Positions 40,821 to 48,689 of a stretch of DNA of 49,900 nucleotides are shown piece by piece. The translations under genes were made by a program, and so were the position numbers. Under the pieces are notes generated by a model that ran no database searches, was not told where the DNA came from, and worked only from the letters and a program-made list of their open reading frames with translations. Every line of letters begins with the position of its first letter. Position 1 is the stretch's first letter. Source of the stretch: a virus; IMG/VR virus record IMGVR_UViG_3300032116_000312, positions 1-49,900 of that record; one strand, written 5' to 3'.

Positions 40821-41480
40821 TTAGCCGAAATCCTCGTCGTCGGCGGGCGCTGCAGCCTTGGGAGGTGCGGCGCGCGTCGAGCCAGTCGAGGGCGGTGCAG
40901 AGCGGGCGGGTGCCTCTTCGGCCGCACCACCGCGCGAAGGCGCGTCGGCAAGGTCGTTGGGGCGCTTGACCCAGCTAGAGATCTTGAAGACCGGCTGGTA
41001 GTTCGTTGATTTCTTTGCGCCAGCGCCGCTTTCGATCGCGACACTGTCTTCGAGGACGACGACGGGCAGCTTGCCCGGATTGGCCTTCAGGCCGGCAATG
41101 TAGTCATTGTGAAGGAGGTCAATCCCCTTCATCATAGCAGCAGCCGTGCCCGCCAATTCGCGGCAGTCGCCGCCGCATTCCTGCGAAAGCTTGACCACCA
41201 TGCGGATGCCGCGCTTGTGGTTCTCCGACGGCCTCTCCGGGAAGCCGGAGCCGTGTGAGACCATTTGGAAGTCGGGGGCAGACCCCGCGTTAAAAGAAAT
41301 CCAACCAACTTCGAGGTTCTCAAAGTCAAAGACAGCCTTAAAGCTGCGGGTGATGTCAGTGGGTGTTGATACACCATCTTCGCGGTCAACGCGAAAGAAA
41401 CGACCCGCACGGGCGTCGTACTTCACGATCGGAAGGAAGTTGGCCCCACCTGTGCCACCATATTCAAAACCGAGTGCCAT
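40821..41480 (-). CDS. Probable single-stranded DNA-binding protein
   Basis: A 219-aa protein. Residues 1-170 are a beta-rich core (ALGFEYGGTGGANFLPIVKY, then AVFDFENLEVGWISFNAG and YQPVFKISSWVKRPNDL). The last 45 residues are Pro/Ala-rich and end in the acidic tip DDEDFG, like the C-terminal tips of SSB proteins that recruit partners. Phage proteins with this arrangement are commonly annotated as ssDNA-binding. It lies downstream of a recombination-type nuclease, which fits. The ATG at 41480 follows GGAG at eight bases; an earlier ATG at 41504 lies inside a hairpin and is rejected. Confidence 0.68.
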   Translation of the reverse strand: MALGFEYGGTGGANFLPIVKYDARAGRFFRVDREDGVSTPTDITRSFKAVFDFENLEVGWISFNAGSAPDFQMVSHGSGFPERPSENHKRGIRMVVKLSQECGGDCRELAGTAAAMMKGIDLLHNDYIAGLKANPGKLPVVVLEDSVAIESGAGAKKSTNYQPVFKISSWVKRPNDLADAPSRGGAAEEAPARSAPPSTGSTRAAPPKAAAPADDEDFG

Positions 41481-41496
41481 TTGCTTTACTCCATAT

Positions 41497-41516
41497 GAGG
41501 CCATTTGGCTGGCCTC
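41497..41516 (-). promoter_or_regulatory. Hairpin in the SSB-like leader
   Basis: A perfect 7-bp stem GAGGCCA/TGGCCTC with a 6-base loop ends three bases before the GGAG site of the SSB-like gene. No T-run follows. A translational control element is possible. The rest of 41517-41588 shows no feature. Confidence 0.35.
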
Positions 41517-41588
41517 TTGCCTTCGCCCACATGGGCAGAACTGCTTCGACGGGTCGGGCGCAACTCCGACTGGTAACCTCAGCGATCT

Positions 41589-41735
41589 TCACAGTGTCAC
41601 CGTCTCTATCCCTGCTGTGCCACCGGATAGTCGTGTGCATGGGGGCTCGCCTTCAGGTTCCTTCTTTACCCATGAATTATTTGTGTTTCTGCTTTCAACA
41701 CCGCCGTCGAACTCGTCACAGGCCCCACACTTCAA
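41589..41735 (-). CDS. Possible small CxxC protein overlapping the nuclease end
   Basis: A 48-aa frame starting LKCGACDEFDGG, with a CGAC zinc-type pair and one more cysteine near the middle. A TTG at 41735 would be the start, inside the 3' end of the nuclease gene, with AAGG eight bases upstream. The CxxC-x-x-F/W-D-G start resembles small zinc-binding phage proteins. It would fill most of a 235-bp gap on the early arm. Evidence is weak because the start codon is rare and no family is confirmed. Confidence 0.35.
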   Translation of the reverse strand: MKCGACDEFDGGVESRNTNNSWVKKEPEGEPPCTRLSGGTAGIETVTL

Positions 41736-42465
41736 ACGCGGCCTTGCGGGCCATTGGGTCTGCAAAATAGAAACTGTCCACCTCGGGCACGACGTAGGAC
41801 GCCAGTACCTTTGCGTCGTCACTGAGGGACAGGAACCTCTGGATAGTCAGCGCAATCTTTTCCAACGCGAGAAGGTGCTCGCGAGCGTTTTCGAGATTGT
41901 ATGTCGCAGACTTTTTCGGGGTGATGTAGGAAATACGAGCATCGAGATTGTCGCCCCGCGCAGCGCGATACAGTGCAACTTGCCGAGCGTGATTGGTTGA
42001 GATTTTCGACGGCAGCGCATGCGTAGTTTTGATGTCAGTGAGAATGCCATGGTCGGCCCACTCCACGTCATAAAATCCAATCATAGGCACGAGAAGGTCG
42101 TCGAAACGATACTCAATTTTACCCTGCGTTGATGTAGGTTTCCCGTAGGGGCGCAGCTCTTTCAGGCCGGTCAAGACCATGTCCTTGATCGCGCCCTCTT
42201 CCTTTTCGCGGCGCGAGTCGCCCGACAGTGCAGTCAGCGTCTTGAACTCTTCCTGCGCAAGCCTCACGCATTCGTCATCAGACAAACCGTCGAGAATGCC
42301 AGCAACAACTCCGCTCTCCACAGCCGTCCCCCGATGTGCCGCAGCGCCCACCTGTGTGCGGACCTTCATGCATTTCTGCAGGACGAACATGGCGGGGGAC
42401 GAGACAAACAAGTTGCAACTCGACGGGGAAAGATGTTCGATTTCGTAAGCTTCAAAAGGGTTCAT
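41716..42465 (-). CDS. PD-(D/E)XK nuclease, Cas4/RecB-type exonuclease
   Basis: A 249-aa protein. LSPSSCNLFVSSPAMF starts the fold, AHRGTAVE (His44, Glu50) is the helix motif of RecB/Cas4-like nucleases, and Glu118, Asp133 and the DIKT motif (Asp144, Lys146) give the metal site. A QVALYRAA motif follows in the position of the family's Q-x-x-x-Y helix. Such phage exonucleases resect DNA ends for recombination or degrade host DNA. It is the first gene of the minus early arm, started from the operator region; the ATG at 42465 is chosen, because the longer frame runs through that region. Confidence 0.82.
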   Translation of the reverse strand: MNPFEAYEIEHLSPSSCNLFVSSPAMFVLQKCMKVRTQVGAAAHRGTAVESGVVAGILDGLSDDECVRLAQEEFKTLTALSGDSRREKEEGAIKDMVLTGLKELRPYGKPTSTQGKIEYRFDDLLVPMIGFYDVEWADHGILTDIKTTHALPSKISTNHARQVALYRAARGDNLDARISYITPKKSATYNLENAREHLLALEKIALTIQRFLSLSDDAKVLASYVVPEVDSFYFADPMARKAAFEVWGL

Positions 42466-42618
42466 GACGGTCTCAATCTGAATAGGGTTGCGACGATAGG
42501 CTGATTTGCGGAAACCAGTCAACAGACATTTTGTCCATCCACAGGCTTGACGCTTTAGACAAAATGTCTCAACGTCGTCGTCCTGATTTGCATGAGGGGC
42601 CGTCAAGGAATGACTGTG
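42466..42618. promoter_or_regulatory. Divergent early control region with paired operators
   Basis: This noncoding gap lies between the nuclease and HTH genes. Two 11-bp sites, GACATTTTGTC (42525-42535) and GACAAAATGTC (42558-42568), each have GACA-N3-TGTC symmetry and together form a 12-bp inverted repeat; their centres are 33 bp apart, about three helix turns. A leftward promoter candidate has TTGACT (42522-42517) and TATCGT (42498-42493) on the minus strand, spacer 18. Rightward, TTGACG (42547-42552) lies between the sites, with no clear -10. CCATCCACA (42535-42543) resembles a DnaA box at seven of nine positions. Confidence 0.7.
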
Positions 42619-42819
42619 ATGACTAAAAAGGCGATCGATTGGGAGCTGGTGGAGCGTGCTGCACTGCAACTCGGCGTCTCCCAGTTCGCGATCGACAAGT
42701 GGCGTCAGCGCCAGTCGATCCCGCACAAGTGGCGGCCGCAGCTCGTGATCCACACGGGCGGCGTCATCTCGTGGAAACAGTTCGAGCTGCTCGACAAACA
42801 GGCAAGGAAAGTCGCGTGA
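42619..42819 (+). CDS. Small HTH regulator, Cro/excisionase-like
   Basis: A 66-aa protein with a helix-turn-helix pattern, ERAALQLGVSQFAIDKWRQR followed by QSIPHKWRPQLV, reminiscent of Cro/YdaS-type regulators. The ATG at 42619 is preferred because AAGGA lies nine bases upstream; the ATG at 42610 touches that site. It is the first gene of the plus early arm and directly follows the paired GACA-N3-TGTC sites, so it is the best candidate to bind them and control both arms. The stop codon overlaps the resolvase start. Confidence 0.7.
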   Translation: MTKKAIDWELVERAALQLGVSQFAIDKWRQRQSIPHKWRPQLVIHTGGVISWKQFELLDKQARKVA

Positions 42820-43286
42820 TTTACATTGGAATTGACCCCGGCCTGTCTGGAGCTATTGCGGTCTTCGACCTTGAGAAGGGCCACCTGTCAATTATTGACA
42901 TGCCGGTCGTCGAGATCGTCCGCAACGGCAAAAAGAAGCGCGAACTGTCCCCGGCCATGCTCGCCAATGTCCTGAGCCTGATCGAGAAGCCCTCGACGGC
43001 CGTGGTCGAACGGGTCGGCTCAATGCCGGGCCAAGGGGTGTCGAGCGTCTTTTCCTTTGGGCGCAGCCTCGGCTGTGTCGAGGGGGCTTTGGCCGCCCTG
43101 CAGATCCCCACAATCCTTGTCCCGCCCCAGCAGTGGCAGAAGGCCTGCTCGGTGCGCGGCGGCAAGGACGGCTCGCGCCTGCGCGCCGCCGAGATATTCC
43201 CGAATTTCGCGGGCCTCTTCGCCCGCAAAAAGGACGACGGCCGCGCCGATGCGGCCTGCATGGCGTGGTTTGCGGCAACTAAATAA
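42816..43286 (+). CDS. RuvC-like Holliday junction resolvase
   Basis: A 156-aa RNase H-fold nuclease. IYIGIDPGLSGAIAVFD holds Asp7, AVVERVG holds Glu65, and KKDDGRADAACMAW holds Asp141 and Asp145, giving the acidic metal site of RuvC. GVSSVFSFGRSLGCVEGAL is the conserved middle helix. The enzyme cuts four-way junctions in replicating or recombining phage DNA before packaging. A GTG start overlaps the HTH stop codon, with AAGGAAA upstream; the longer frame runs through the HTH gene and is rejected. Confidence 0.85.
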   Translation: MIYIGIDPGLSGAIAVFDLEKGHLSIIDMPVVEIVRNGKKKRELSPAMLANVLSLIEKPSTAVVERVGSMPGQGVSSVFSFGRSLGCVEGALAALQIPTILVPPQQWQKACSVRGGKDGSRLRAAEIFPNFAGLFARKKDDGRADAACMAWFAATK

Positions 43287-43306
43287 CTGACCTTATGGAG
43301 ATCGAT

Positions 43307-44029
43307 ATGTTTAATGAACGTGTGCCGATGTTCAAAATTGCGGCGAATGTTTTCGACGCTTTTTCAGTCGAAGATATTACAAAAACTGCGAAAGATATGG
43401 AGGAGCTTGGCATTTACAAGCCGCCATACGCTAAACTCCATTTGCAATTGAAAACGCACCTCATGGAAAAAGTGGCACGCTCTGACATTTCTAAAGACTT
43501 TAGTTTTTGGGCTGGCGTTGAGAGTGACGTGCCACCAAAAAGCGAACTTCGTTTTTTTTATACTTTCACTGGCAACGGTAATGAATGTATCGTCCATCCG
43601 TATCTATCAATGGACGGTCGGGAGTTCGTCGAGTTTAGCACCAGAAAAGTGAAGCAATATAGCTCGAACAGTTTTTTTGAGTGGATGTGCAATTTCTCTT
43701 TGGCAATGTTGATTGTTTTGCTCGCAACAAAAAACGTCGAGAAAGACGTTGAAGTTTGCAATAAGCCGCATTCACGCAAAACTCGTGAAAAGCGCCTGTC
43801 GCAATACTCTTCTGTTACTACAATCAAAATTGGCAAAATTACAGAAACAGTCCGATCTGCGGGCGGATCAGGCTCAAGCGTTCGTCCACATCTTCGTCGC
43901 GGACACATTCGCAGCCAGCACTACGGCGTGAATAATTCTGAAGTGAAGAAGATTTTTATTCATCCCATTTTTGTAAACGCAGATGACGGCTGGATCGACG
44001 CCAAGAAAACATACCGAGTAGTTTCTTAA
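43307..44029 (+). CDS. Conserved phage protein with RPHLRRGHIR motif
   Basis: A 240-aa protein of unknown function. The C-terminal part SVRPHLRRGHIRSQHYG followed by KIFIHPIFVNADDGW is a motif I recognise from many phage proteins encoded near replication genes, without assigned activity. The middle contains one hydrophobic segment (CNFSLAMLIVLLA). Base composition is clearly more AT-rich than its neighbours, with T-runs not seen elsewhere, suggesting recent acquisition. The ATG at 43307 follows GGAG by six bases in the shared leader ATGGAGATCGATATG. Confidence 0.68.
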   Translation: MFNERVPMFKIAANVFDAFSVEDITKTAKDMEELGIYKPPYAKLHLQLKTHLMEKVARSDISKDFSFWAGVESDVPPKSELRFFYTFTGNGNECIVHPYLSMDGREFVEFSTRKVKQYSSNSFFEWMCNFSLAMLIVLLATKNVEKDVEVCNKPHSRKTREKRLSQYSSVTTIKIGKITETVRSAGGSGSSVRPHLRRGHIRSQHYGVNNSEVKKIFIHPIFVNADDGWIDAKKTYRVVS

Positions 44030-44040
44030 GGAAAATAACA

Positions 44041-46203
44041 ATGTCGCTGCCGACAGATGGAAGTGGTGGAATTAACATGATGAATGCCGCGTTTGACCCT
44101 GATTTTGCCGACCCAAATGAATGGGCGCGCATGTATCGCGCGATTGGCTTTCAGGTTGTTCCTGCAATGACACCTCGTGAAAACCGCCAGCAGTGGAAGC
44201 GCCCTGCTCTGCCGAAGTGGCGCGAGCTTGAACACGAGCGCGTGCCGGACTTCACGTTTGAGCGGTGGTATGGCGAGAATGGTGAACATGCACGCCGCAA
44301 CAACATGGGCGTCATTGCTGGCGCATGCTCCGACGGCCTCATGGTCATCGACCTCGACTTCCAGAAAGATCCGCGCGCACAGGCGTGGTGGATGGATATG
44401 CTCGACCGCCAGCAGCGCGCAGGCGAGCTGGAGACCATTGAGCAGGTGACAGGCGGTGGCGGTGCGCAGCTATTTTTCCGCGTGTCTGCTGGCTTTACGC
44501 CTCCCACCTGCAAGACCTCGATCGGCGTCGATATTCGCGGGCAGGGCGGCTTCGCCATGCTCCCCCCGTCTATGCACGAGAGCGGCACGCCCTACCGCTG
44601 GAAGCCCGGCTGCGAGCCGTGGGACGTGGAAATTGCGGACGCTCCGCAGTGGCTGTGCGACGCAGTCGTCCAGCTTGCCATGGAGCATGGCGGCGCGTCT
44701 GGCGTAAACCCGGTGACAGGGGAGCGCGAACTTACTTCGACCCCGGCGCACGCGATCGACAGCTTCGGCAATATCGTGGACGGCCGCGAGGACTACATGA
44801 CCCGCCTCGTCTGGGCGGCGGTCGTGAACGCCCGCAGGGATGCCCCGATCCCCATGACGTCGGCCGAGAATGCCGAGACCATGATGGCGGCCTTTGCCAA
44901 TTACGAGCGCCACGTCAAAAGCCGGATCCTTGAGCCGGGCACGCCAAATGCTGTTCTGCTTGAGCGTGAGGGCCGTGGCCTCTCGATGTTCCAGCACAAA
45001 TGGGCCAATGCCATGGCCCAGTGGGATGGCAAGGTTGCCGTCGCCGCGAAGGTCGAGAAGCCCTCCCGCCCTTTTGAGATCGAAGCCCCGAAAGAAATCC
45101 AAGGCTATGACTTTAACCCGGAGACGGGTGAACTCACGCCCAAGGCCGTCGAGGCTCCCGAGGGCAGTTTTGAAGTTCTGGACGTTAAGGGGATCAAGTC
45201 TTTGCCCAATCCGAATTACCTGATCGACAAGCTCATGATCGAGACGGCGCTGGGCTTTGTCTTCGGCGCTCCCGGCTGCGGCAAGTCGTTTATCACGATC
45301 GGCATGGCACTCTCGATCGCTGCAAAGCAGGCGCAGTGGTTTGGCCGTGACATCAAGAAGACTGGCCCCGTCGTCTACATCTCCAGTGAAGGCGTCGGCG
45401 ACATGAAATATCGCATCGCCGCGTGGGAGCGCGAGACTGGCATCAACGCGGACGACGTGCCCTTCTACCTGATCCGCCAGACCATTAACTTCATGCTCCC
45501 GACTGACGTCGATCGCCTGATCAAGACGGTCGCCCACGTCGCGCAGCTCACAGGCCAGACGCCTGTCGCCATTTTTGTAGACACCGTCTCTCGCGTGCTT
45601 CCGGGGGCAGACGAAAATCTTCAGAAGGACATGACGCTGTTCATCTCGGCGTGCGACGCGCTGCGCACAACATTTGATGCGACAGTTGTCGGCGTCCACC
45701 ACACGTCGCGCGCCGGTAACCTGCGCGGCTCTACAGTGTTTGACGGCGCTGGTGACTTTTTGCTCGGCATCGAGCGCGAGGAGGGCGAGACTGTCGGTTA
45801 CCTGAATGCGAAGAAGATCAAGTCGGCGCAGGACGGCTGGACGCAGCCGTTCGAGCTGAAGAGCGTTGTCGTCAACGACATCACTGGCGAGGGCTCTCTG
45901 TACGCCTGCCCGTGCGACGAGGTGAAACGCGACGCCAATGCGTGGCCTGCGAAGGACGTCTGCCGCAAGATCCTGCAGGCGATCAGCAAGGCGTGGCATG
46001 ACGGCAAGCCGTGGTCGAGCTACCCGCAGACACGAAAGCAGGGCCGTTATGCGGCGGCGATCATCTCGAAGCAGTTCGACGTCGTCGAGAAGGTTGCCGA
46101 GAACATGATCGACACATGGCTCAACAACGAGGTTCTGTCCTACGAAATGGTGGACAAGAATACGAAGATGCAGGGACTGCGTGTGGTCGGGGGGATTGAT
46201 TGA
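44041..46203 (+). CDS. Primase-polymerase/helicase fusion
   Basis: A 720-aa replication protein. The N-terminal primase-polymerase domain (about 25-215) has WARMYRAIGFQVVPAM, the metal-binding pair Asp104/Asp106 in LMVIDLDFQ, VTGGGGAQLFFRV and GVDIRGQGGFAMLPPS. A linker (about 220-385) leads to a RepA/DnaB-like AAA domain with Walker A GAPGCGKS (Lys415) and Walker B AIFVDTVSR (Asp514), then VVGVHHTSRAGNLRGST. It would unwind the fork and make primers, possibly extending them. No DNA polymerase gene is visible in the window. The methyltransferase start overlaps its stop codon. Confidence 0.87.
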   Translation: MSLPTDGSGGINMMNAAFDPDFADPNEWARMYRAIGFQVVPAMTPRENRQQWKRPALPKWRELEHERVPDFTFERWYGENGEHARRNNMGVIAGACSDGLMVIDLDFQKDPRAQAWWMDMLDRQQRAGELETIEQVTGGGGAQLFFRVSAGFTPPTCKTSIGVDIRGQGGFAMLPPSMHESGTPYRWKPGCEPWDVEIADAPQWLCDAVVQLAMEHGGASGVNPVTGERELTSTPAHAIDSFGNIVDGREDYMTRLVWAAVVNARRDAPIPMTSAENAETMMAAFANYERHVKSRILEPGTPNAVLLEREGRGLSMFQHKWANAMAQWDGKVAVAAKVEKPSRPFEIEAPKEIQGYDFNPETGELTPKAVEAPEGSFEVLDVKGIKSLPNPNYLIDKLMIETALGFVFGAPGCGKSFITIGMALSIAAKQAQWFGRDIKKTGPVVYISSEGVGDMKYRIAAWERETGINADDVPFYLIRQTINFMLPTDVDRLIKTVAHVAQLTGQTPVAIFVDTVSRVLPGADENLQKDMTLFISACDALRTTFDATVVGVHHTSRAGNLRGSTVFDGAGDFLLGIEREEGETVGYLNAKKIKSAQDGWTQPFELKSVVVNDITGEGSLYACPCDEVKRDANAWPAKDVCRKILQAISKAWHDGKPWSSYPQTRKQGRYAAAIISKQFDVVEKVAENMIDTWLNNEVLSYEMVDKNTKMQGLRVVGGID

Positions 46204-47168
46204 TGAACTATATTATATTTGGTGACTGCCGTAACACCATGCGCCAGTGGGCTGCTGACGGCGTTAAGGCTCAGACATGCGTGACAAGCCCGCCCTACTT
46301 TGGCCTGCGCGACTACGGCCACGAGGGCCAGATTGGCCTTGAACAGACGCCGGAAGAATACATCAAGGCGATGGTCGATGTGTTCCGCTGCGTGTGGGAT
46401 GTGCTGGCTGATGACGGTACGCTGTGGCTGAACATTGGCGACAGCTACAGCAGCAATCCGGCTACTGGTAAAAAAATTGGCGGCGAGTCGTATCGTGGGT
46501 CAAGCACCCCTTCGTTAAACACGGAGCAGCAATGTCGTGTTGCCTACCGTGGAAACGGTGTGAAATCAAAAGACCTGATCGGCATCCCGTGGATGTTGGC
46601 CTTCGCGCTGCGCGCTGACGGCTGGTATCTGCGTCAGGACATCATCTGGCATAAGCCGAACCCGATGCCTGAGAGCGTTAATGACCGCTGCACTAAGGCG
46701 CACGAATATATCTTCCTGCTGTCTAAGTCGCAGAAGTATTTTTACGATGCAGAAGCAGTCAAGGAGCCCGTCGCGACCAGCTCTATTGCGCGACTGTCTC
46801 AGCCAAAGCTAAAGGAGCAGACGGGCAGCGCCCGTGTGCCGGGCAAAACCAACGGGAATATGAAGGCTGTTGGAAATGCCGAAGGCCGCAACCGCCGCAG
46901 CGTTTGGACGGTTAACACGAAACCATACAAGGGCGCACACTTTGCCACCTTCCCGCCCGCGCTCATTGAGCCGTGTATTCTTGCAGGTTCTCGCAAGGGC
47001 GACATTGTCCTCGACCCGTTCATGGGCAGCGGGACGACGGCGGCTGTCGCGCTTCAGCACGGTCGCCAGTATCTTGGGTGCGAGCTGAACCAAGAGTATG
47101 AGGCGTTGCAGCAGCAGCGCATCAGTGAGGCAAGCAAGGGTGTGAGCCAGCTTGTGATGTTTGATTAA
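46203..47168 (+). CDS. Beta-class DNA methyltransferase (solitary)
   Basis: A 321-aa methyltransferase. The catalytic motif TSPPYFGLRDYG is N-terminal (residues 28-39) and the AdoMet-binding motif DPFMGSGTTAAVALQHGRQ is C-terminal, the beta-class order used by N6-adenine and N4-cytosine enzymes, including CcrM. It lacks the C-terminal extension of CcrM. No restriction gene accompanies it, so it probably protects phage DNA or marks it for regulation. The target cannot be read from sequence. The ATG overlaps the previous stop codon (TGATG). Confidence 0.85.
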   Translation: MNYIIFGDCRNTMRQWAADGVKAQTCVTSPPYFGLRDYGHEGQIGLEQTPEEYIKAMVDVFRCVWDVLADDGTLWLNIGDSYSSNPATGKKIGGESYRGSSTPSLNTEQQCRVAYRGNGVKSKDLIGIPWMLAFALRADGWYLRQDIIWHKPNPMPESVNDRCTKAHEYIFLLSKSQKYFYDAEAVKEPVATSSIARLSQPKLKEQTGSARVPGKTNGNMKAVGNAEGRNRRSVWTVNTKPYKGAHFATFPPALIEPCILAGSRKGDIVLDPFMGSGTTAAVALQHGRQYLGCELNQEYEALQQQRISEASKGVSQLVMFD

Positions 47169-47188
47169 CTTTAACAGAGGGGAATGGA

Positions 47189-47413
47189 ATGACTGAAGAA
47201 GAACTCCAACATATGAAGCAGGCGGTGCACGACTTGTGCGGAACCGTCTTGCGTCTCCAAATTGACATGCAGGGCAAGCCCAGTTTGCGCGACCAATATG
47301 CGATGGCCGCAATGGCGGGGCTGCTGGCAGACCATACTAAGGATATGTACATTAAAGACTGTGCGGAGTCGGCGTATAAATATGCAGACGCCATGATGGA
47401 GGCGCGCAAATGA
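47189..47413 (+). CDS. Small phage protein (SLRDQYAMAAMAGLL type)
   Basis: A 74-aa protein whose core, SLRDQYAMAAMAGLLA, followed by CAESAYKYADAMMEARK, matches a small family common in tailed phages. Its members end in YxxADAML-ARE and have no known function. GAGGGG precedes the start. The stop codon overlaps the next start by four bases, so it opens a tightly coupled run of small genes. Confidence 0.7.
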   Translation: MTEEELQHMKQAVHDLCGTVLRLQIDMQGKPSLRDQYAMAAMAGLLADHTKDMYIKDCAESAYKYADAMMEARK

Positions 47414-47709
47414 CTAGCAAAGAAATGTGGGTCCTCTGCGGAGACTGTGAACACAGATGGATCGCTGTGCATCTGCCTATGACGATTGAAAAGGTCTCCG
47501 TGATCATGCGGCGATTGATCTGTCCAAAATGCGCGAAGACTAACAAGATTTATATGTGCGAGGCCGCGACACAGGATACGCATGTTTCTGTTGGCAGCGG
47601 TGGCGGCTCTGGTCGTATTAAGACCGGCGGTGGGTCCGTACGCGGCCACATTACTATTCCTGCGGGTGGACCTGAAGGCTGGGCAGGAGAGAAGAAAGAT
47701 GCAGAATGA
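47410..47709 (+). CDS. Zinc-ribbon small protein
   Basis: A 99-aa protein with two CxxC pairs (Cys10/Cys13 in CGDCEHRW, Cys38/Cys41 in CPKCAKTNK) and Cys50, forming a probable zinc ribbon. The last 45 residues are Gly-rich and probably disordered, ending in GEKKDAE. The DNA encoding this end also contains the GGAG ribosome-binding site of the next gene. Small zinc ribbons of this type often bind nucleic acid or RNA polymerase. The role here is unknown. Confidence 0.65.
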   Translation: MTSKEMWVLCGDCEHRWIAVHLPMTIEKVSVIMRRLICPKCAKTNKIYMCEAATQDTHVSVGSGGGSGRIKTGGGSVRGHITIPAGGPEGWAGEKKDAE

Positions 47710-47983
47710 TCTTCTCTTAAGAATGCAAAGCTGGCTGGATGCTCAGCCGCCACAAGATGGCCGCACGTTTGATTTGATGCACCCGGAAGTTCTGATCAGT
47801 TCGGCATTTCAATCGTTGGTCTTGCAAGAGCGGGCGCTGCGCCTTGGCATTGATATGCGCGAGAAGCAGAAAGCTTATTTTAAAAGACGGTTTCAAGACG
47901 TTTTGCTCGATTGCAAGAAGGCCGAGTCTGCTTTTGATAAAGCTGCCATCGCCGCGCTTGCAGGGGAGAAGAAAGATGTCTGA
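47699..47983 (+). CDS. Small helical protein, unknown function
   Basis: A 94-aa protein, mostly helical (RMQSWLDAQPPQDGRTFDLM, IDMREKQKAYFKRRF, CKKAESAFDKAAIAAL). The ATG at 47699 follows GGAGAGAAGAAAG and overlaps the previous gene by 11 bases; the longer frame lies inside that gene. It ends in AGEKKDV, again because the coding DNA carries the next ribosome-binding site. No family is recognised. Confidence 0.62.
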   Translation: MQNDLLLRMQSWLDAQPPQDGRTFDLMHPEVLISSAFQSLVLQERALRLGIDMREKQKAYFKRRFQDVLLDCKKAESAFDKAAIAALAGEKKDV

Positions 47984-48215
47984 GGAGCAGGACGACCTCG
48001 CCCTCGTCTACATGTGGGCGTTCAAGAAGGGCGAGGAGAGCGCGATCGCCCGCGTTAAGGAGTTGGAAACCGCCATATGCGACTGGTGTGACGCGATCGT
48101 CGATATGGAGGGCGTAGATTTTATTGAGTACATAAAGAACCCGGCGTCCCAAAACTTAATCATGAACATCTTAGATGCGCGCGACGCGCAGGATATGGAG
48201 AAGAACAATGCTTGA
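47976..48215 (+). CDS. Small acidic helical protein, unknown function
   Basis: A 79-aa acidic protein, helical by pattern (ALVYMWAFKKGEESAIARVK), with two close cysteines in AICDWCDAI. The ATG at 47976 follows GGGGAGAAGAAAG, almost the same leader as the previous gene, and overlaps it by eight bases. No family is recognised; a phage regulatory or anti-host peptide is possible but not shown. Confidence 0.6.
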   Translation: MSEEQDDLALVYMWAFKKGEESAIARVKELETAICDWCDAIVDMEGVDFIEYIKNPASQNLIMNILDARDAQDMEKNNA

Positions 48216-48411
48216 TATGGACGAACTCGATCGCGACCCGTGGCCCACATACCCGGTCAGCAAAGAAGAGCTGCGCAAGGCCCACGAGGTCATGACAAGG
48301 CTCATCAGGCGGGTGGAGGAGCTGGAGGCAGCCATGCTCCAGATCACTGAAACGCCGCCCTTCGGCAGCCCGCAGGACATCGCCCGCAAGGCACTGAGGG
48401 GCAAGTCATGA
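48208..48411 (+). CDS. Small charged protein, unknown function
   Basis: A 67-aa protein with an acidic start (MLDMDELDRDPWPTYPVSKE) and a charged helix (HEVMTRLIRRVEELEAAMLQ). The ATG at 48208 follows GGAGAAG and overlaps the previous gene by eight bases. Nothing in it identifies a family. Confidence 0.58.
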   Translation: MLDMDELDRDPWPTYPVSKEELRKAHEVMTRLIRRVEELEAAMLQITETPPFGSPQDIARKALRGKS

Positions 48412-48689
48412 CAATCAAGACAGTCAGGCTCTGCGGCCCCTGTGGGAACACGGTTTGCTATCAGCACGGGTGCATCAAGGAGAAGGTGCAGGTGCTCGGC
48501 CCCATGCGCGTTTCGGACATCGCGTTCTGCCTTCAGGTGCTGGCCGACCAGCCCCTGAGCACTGAGGAGGACCACCCGCGCGTCTCGGCCTCCGACTATG
48601 TCGAGGCCATGAAGCAGCAGGTCGAGGAGATGGGCCGCATTGACGAAGCGATCGCCAAGGCCCGCAATATCCTTGGGAGGCCGGCGTGA
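48408..48689 (+). CDS. Small Cys-rich putative zinc protein
   Basis: A 93-aa protein. The N-terminal CGPCGNTVCYQHGC holds Cys9, Cys12, Cys17, His20 and Cys22, enough for a compact zinc site. The rest is helical (VSDIAFCLQVLADQPL and an acidic tail). It overlaps the previous gene by four bases and the next small frame by four. It is one of three Cys-containing small proteins in this run. Confidence 0.6.
   Translation: MTIKTVRLCGPCGNTVCYQHGCIKEKVQVLGPMRVSDIAFCLQVLADQPLSTEEDHPRVSASDYVEAMKQQVEEMGRIDEAIAKARNILGRPA

Noticed and set aside
44470-45999. Minus-strand open frame of 509 codons
   Set aside because: It is antisense to the primase-helicase gene, whose motifs are clear; the reverse product is His/Arg-rich without motifs.
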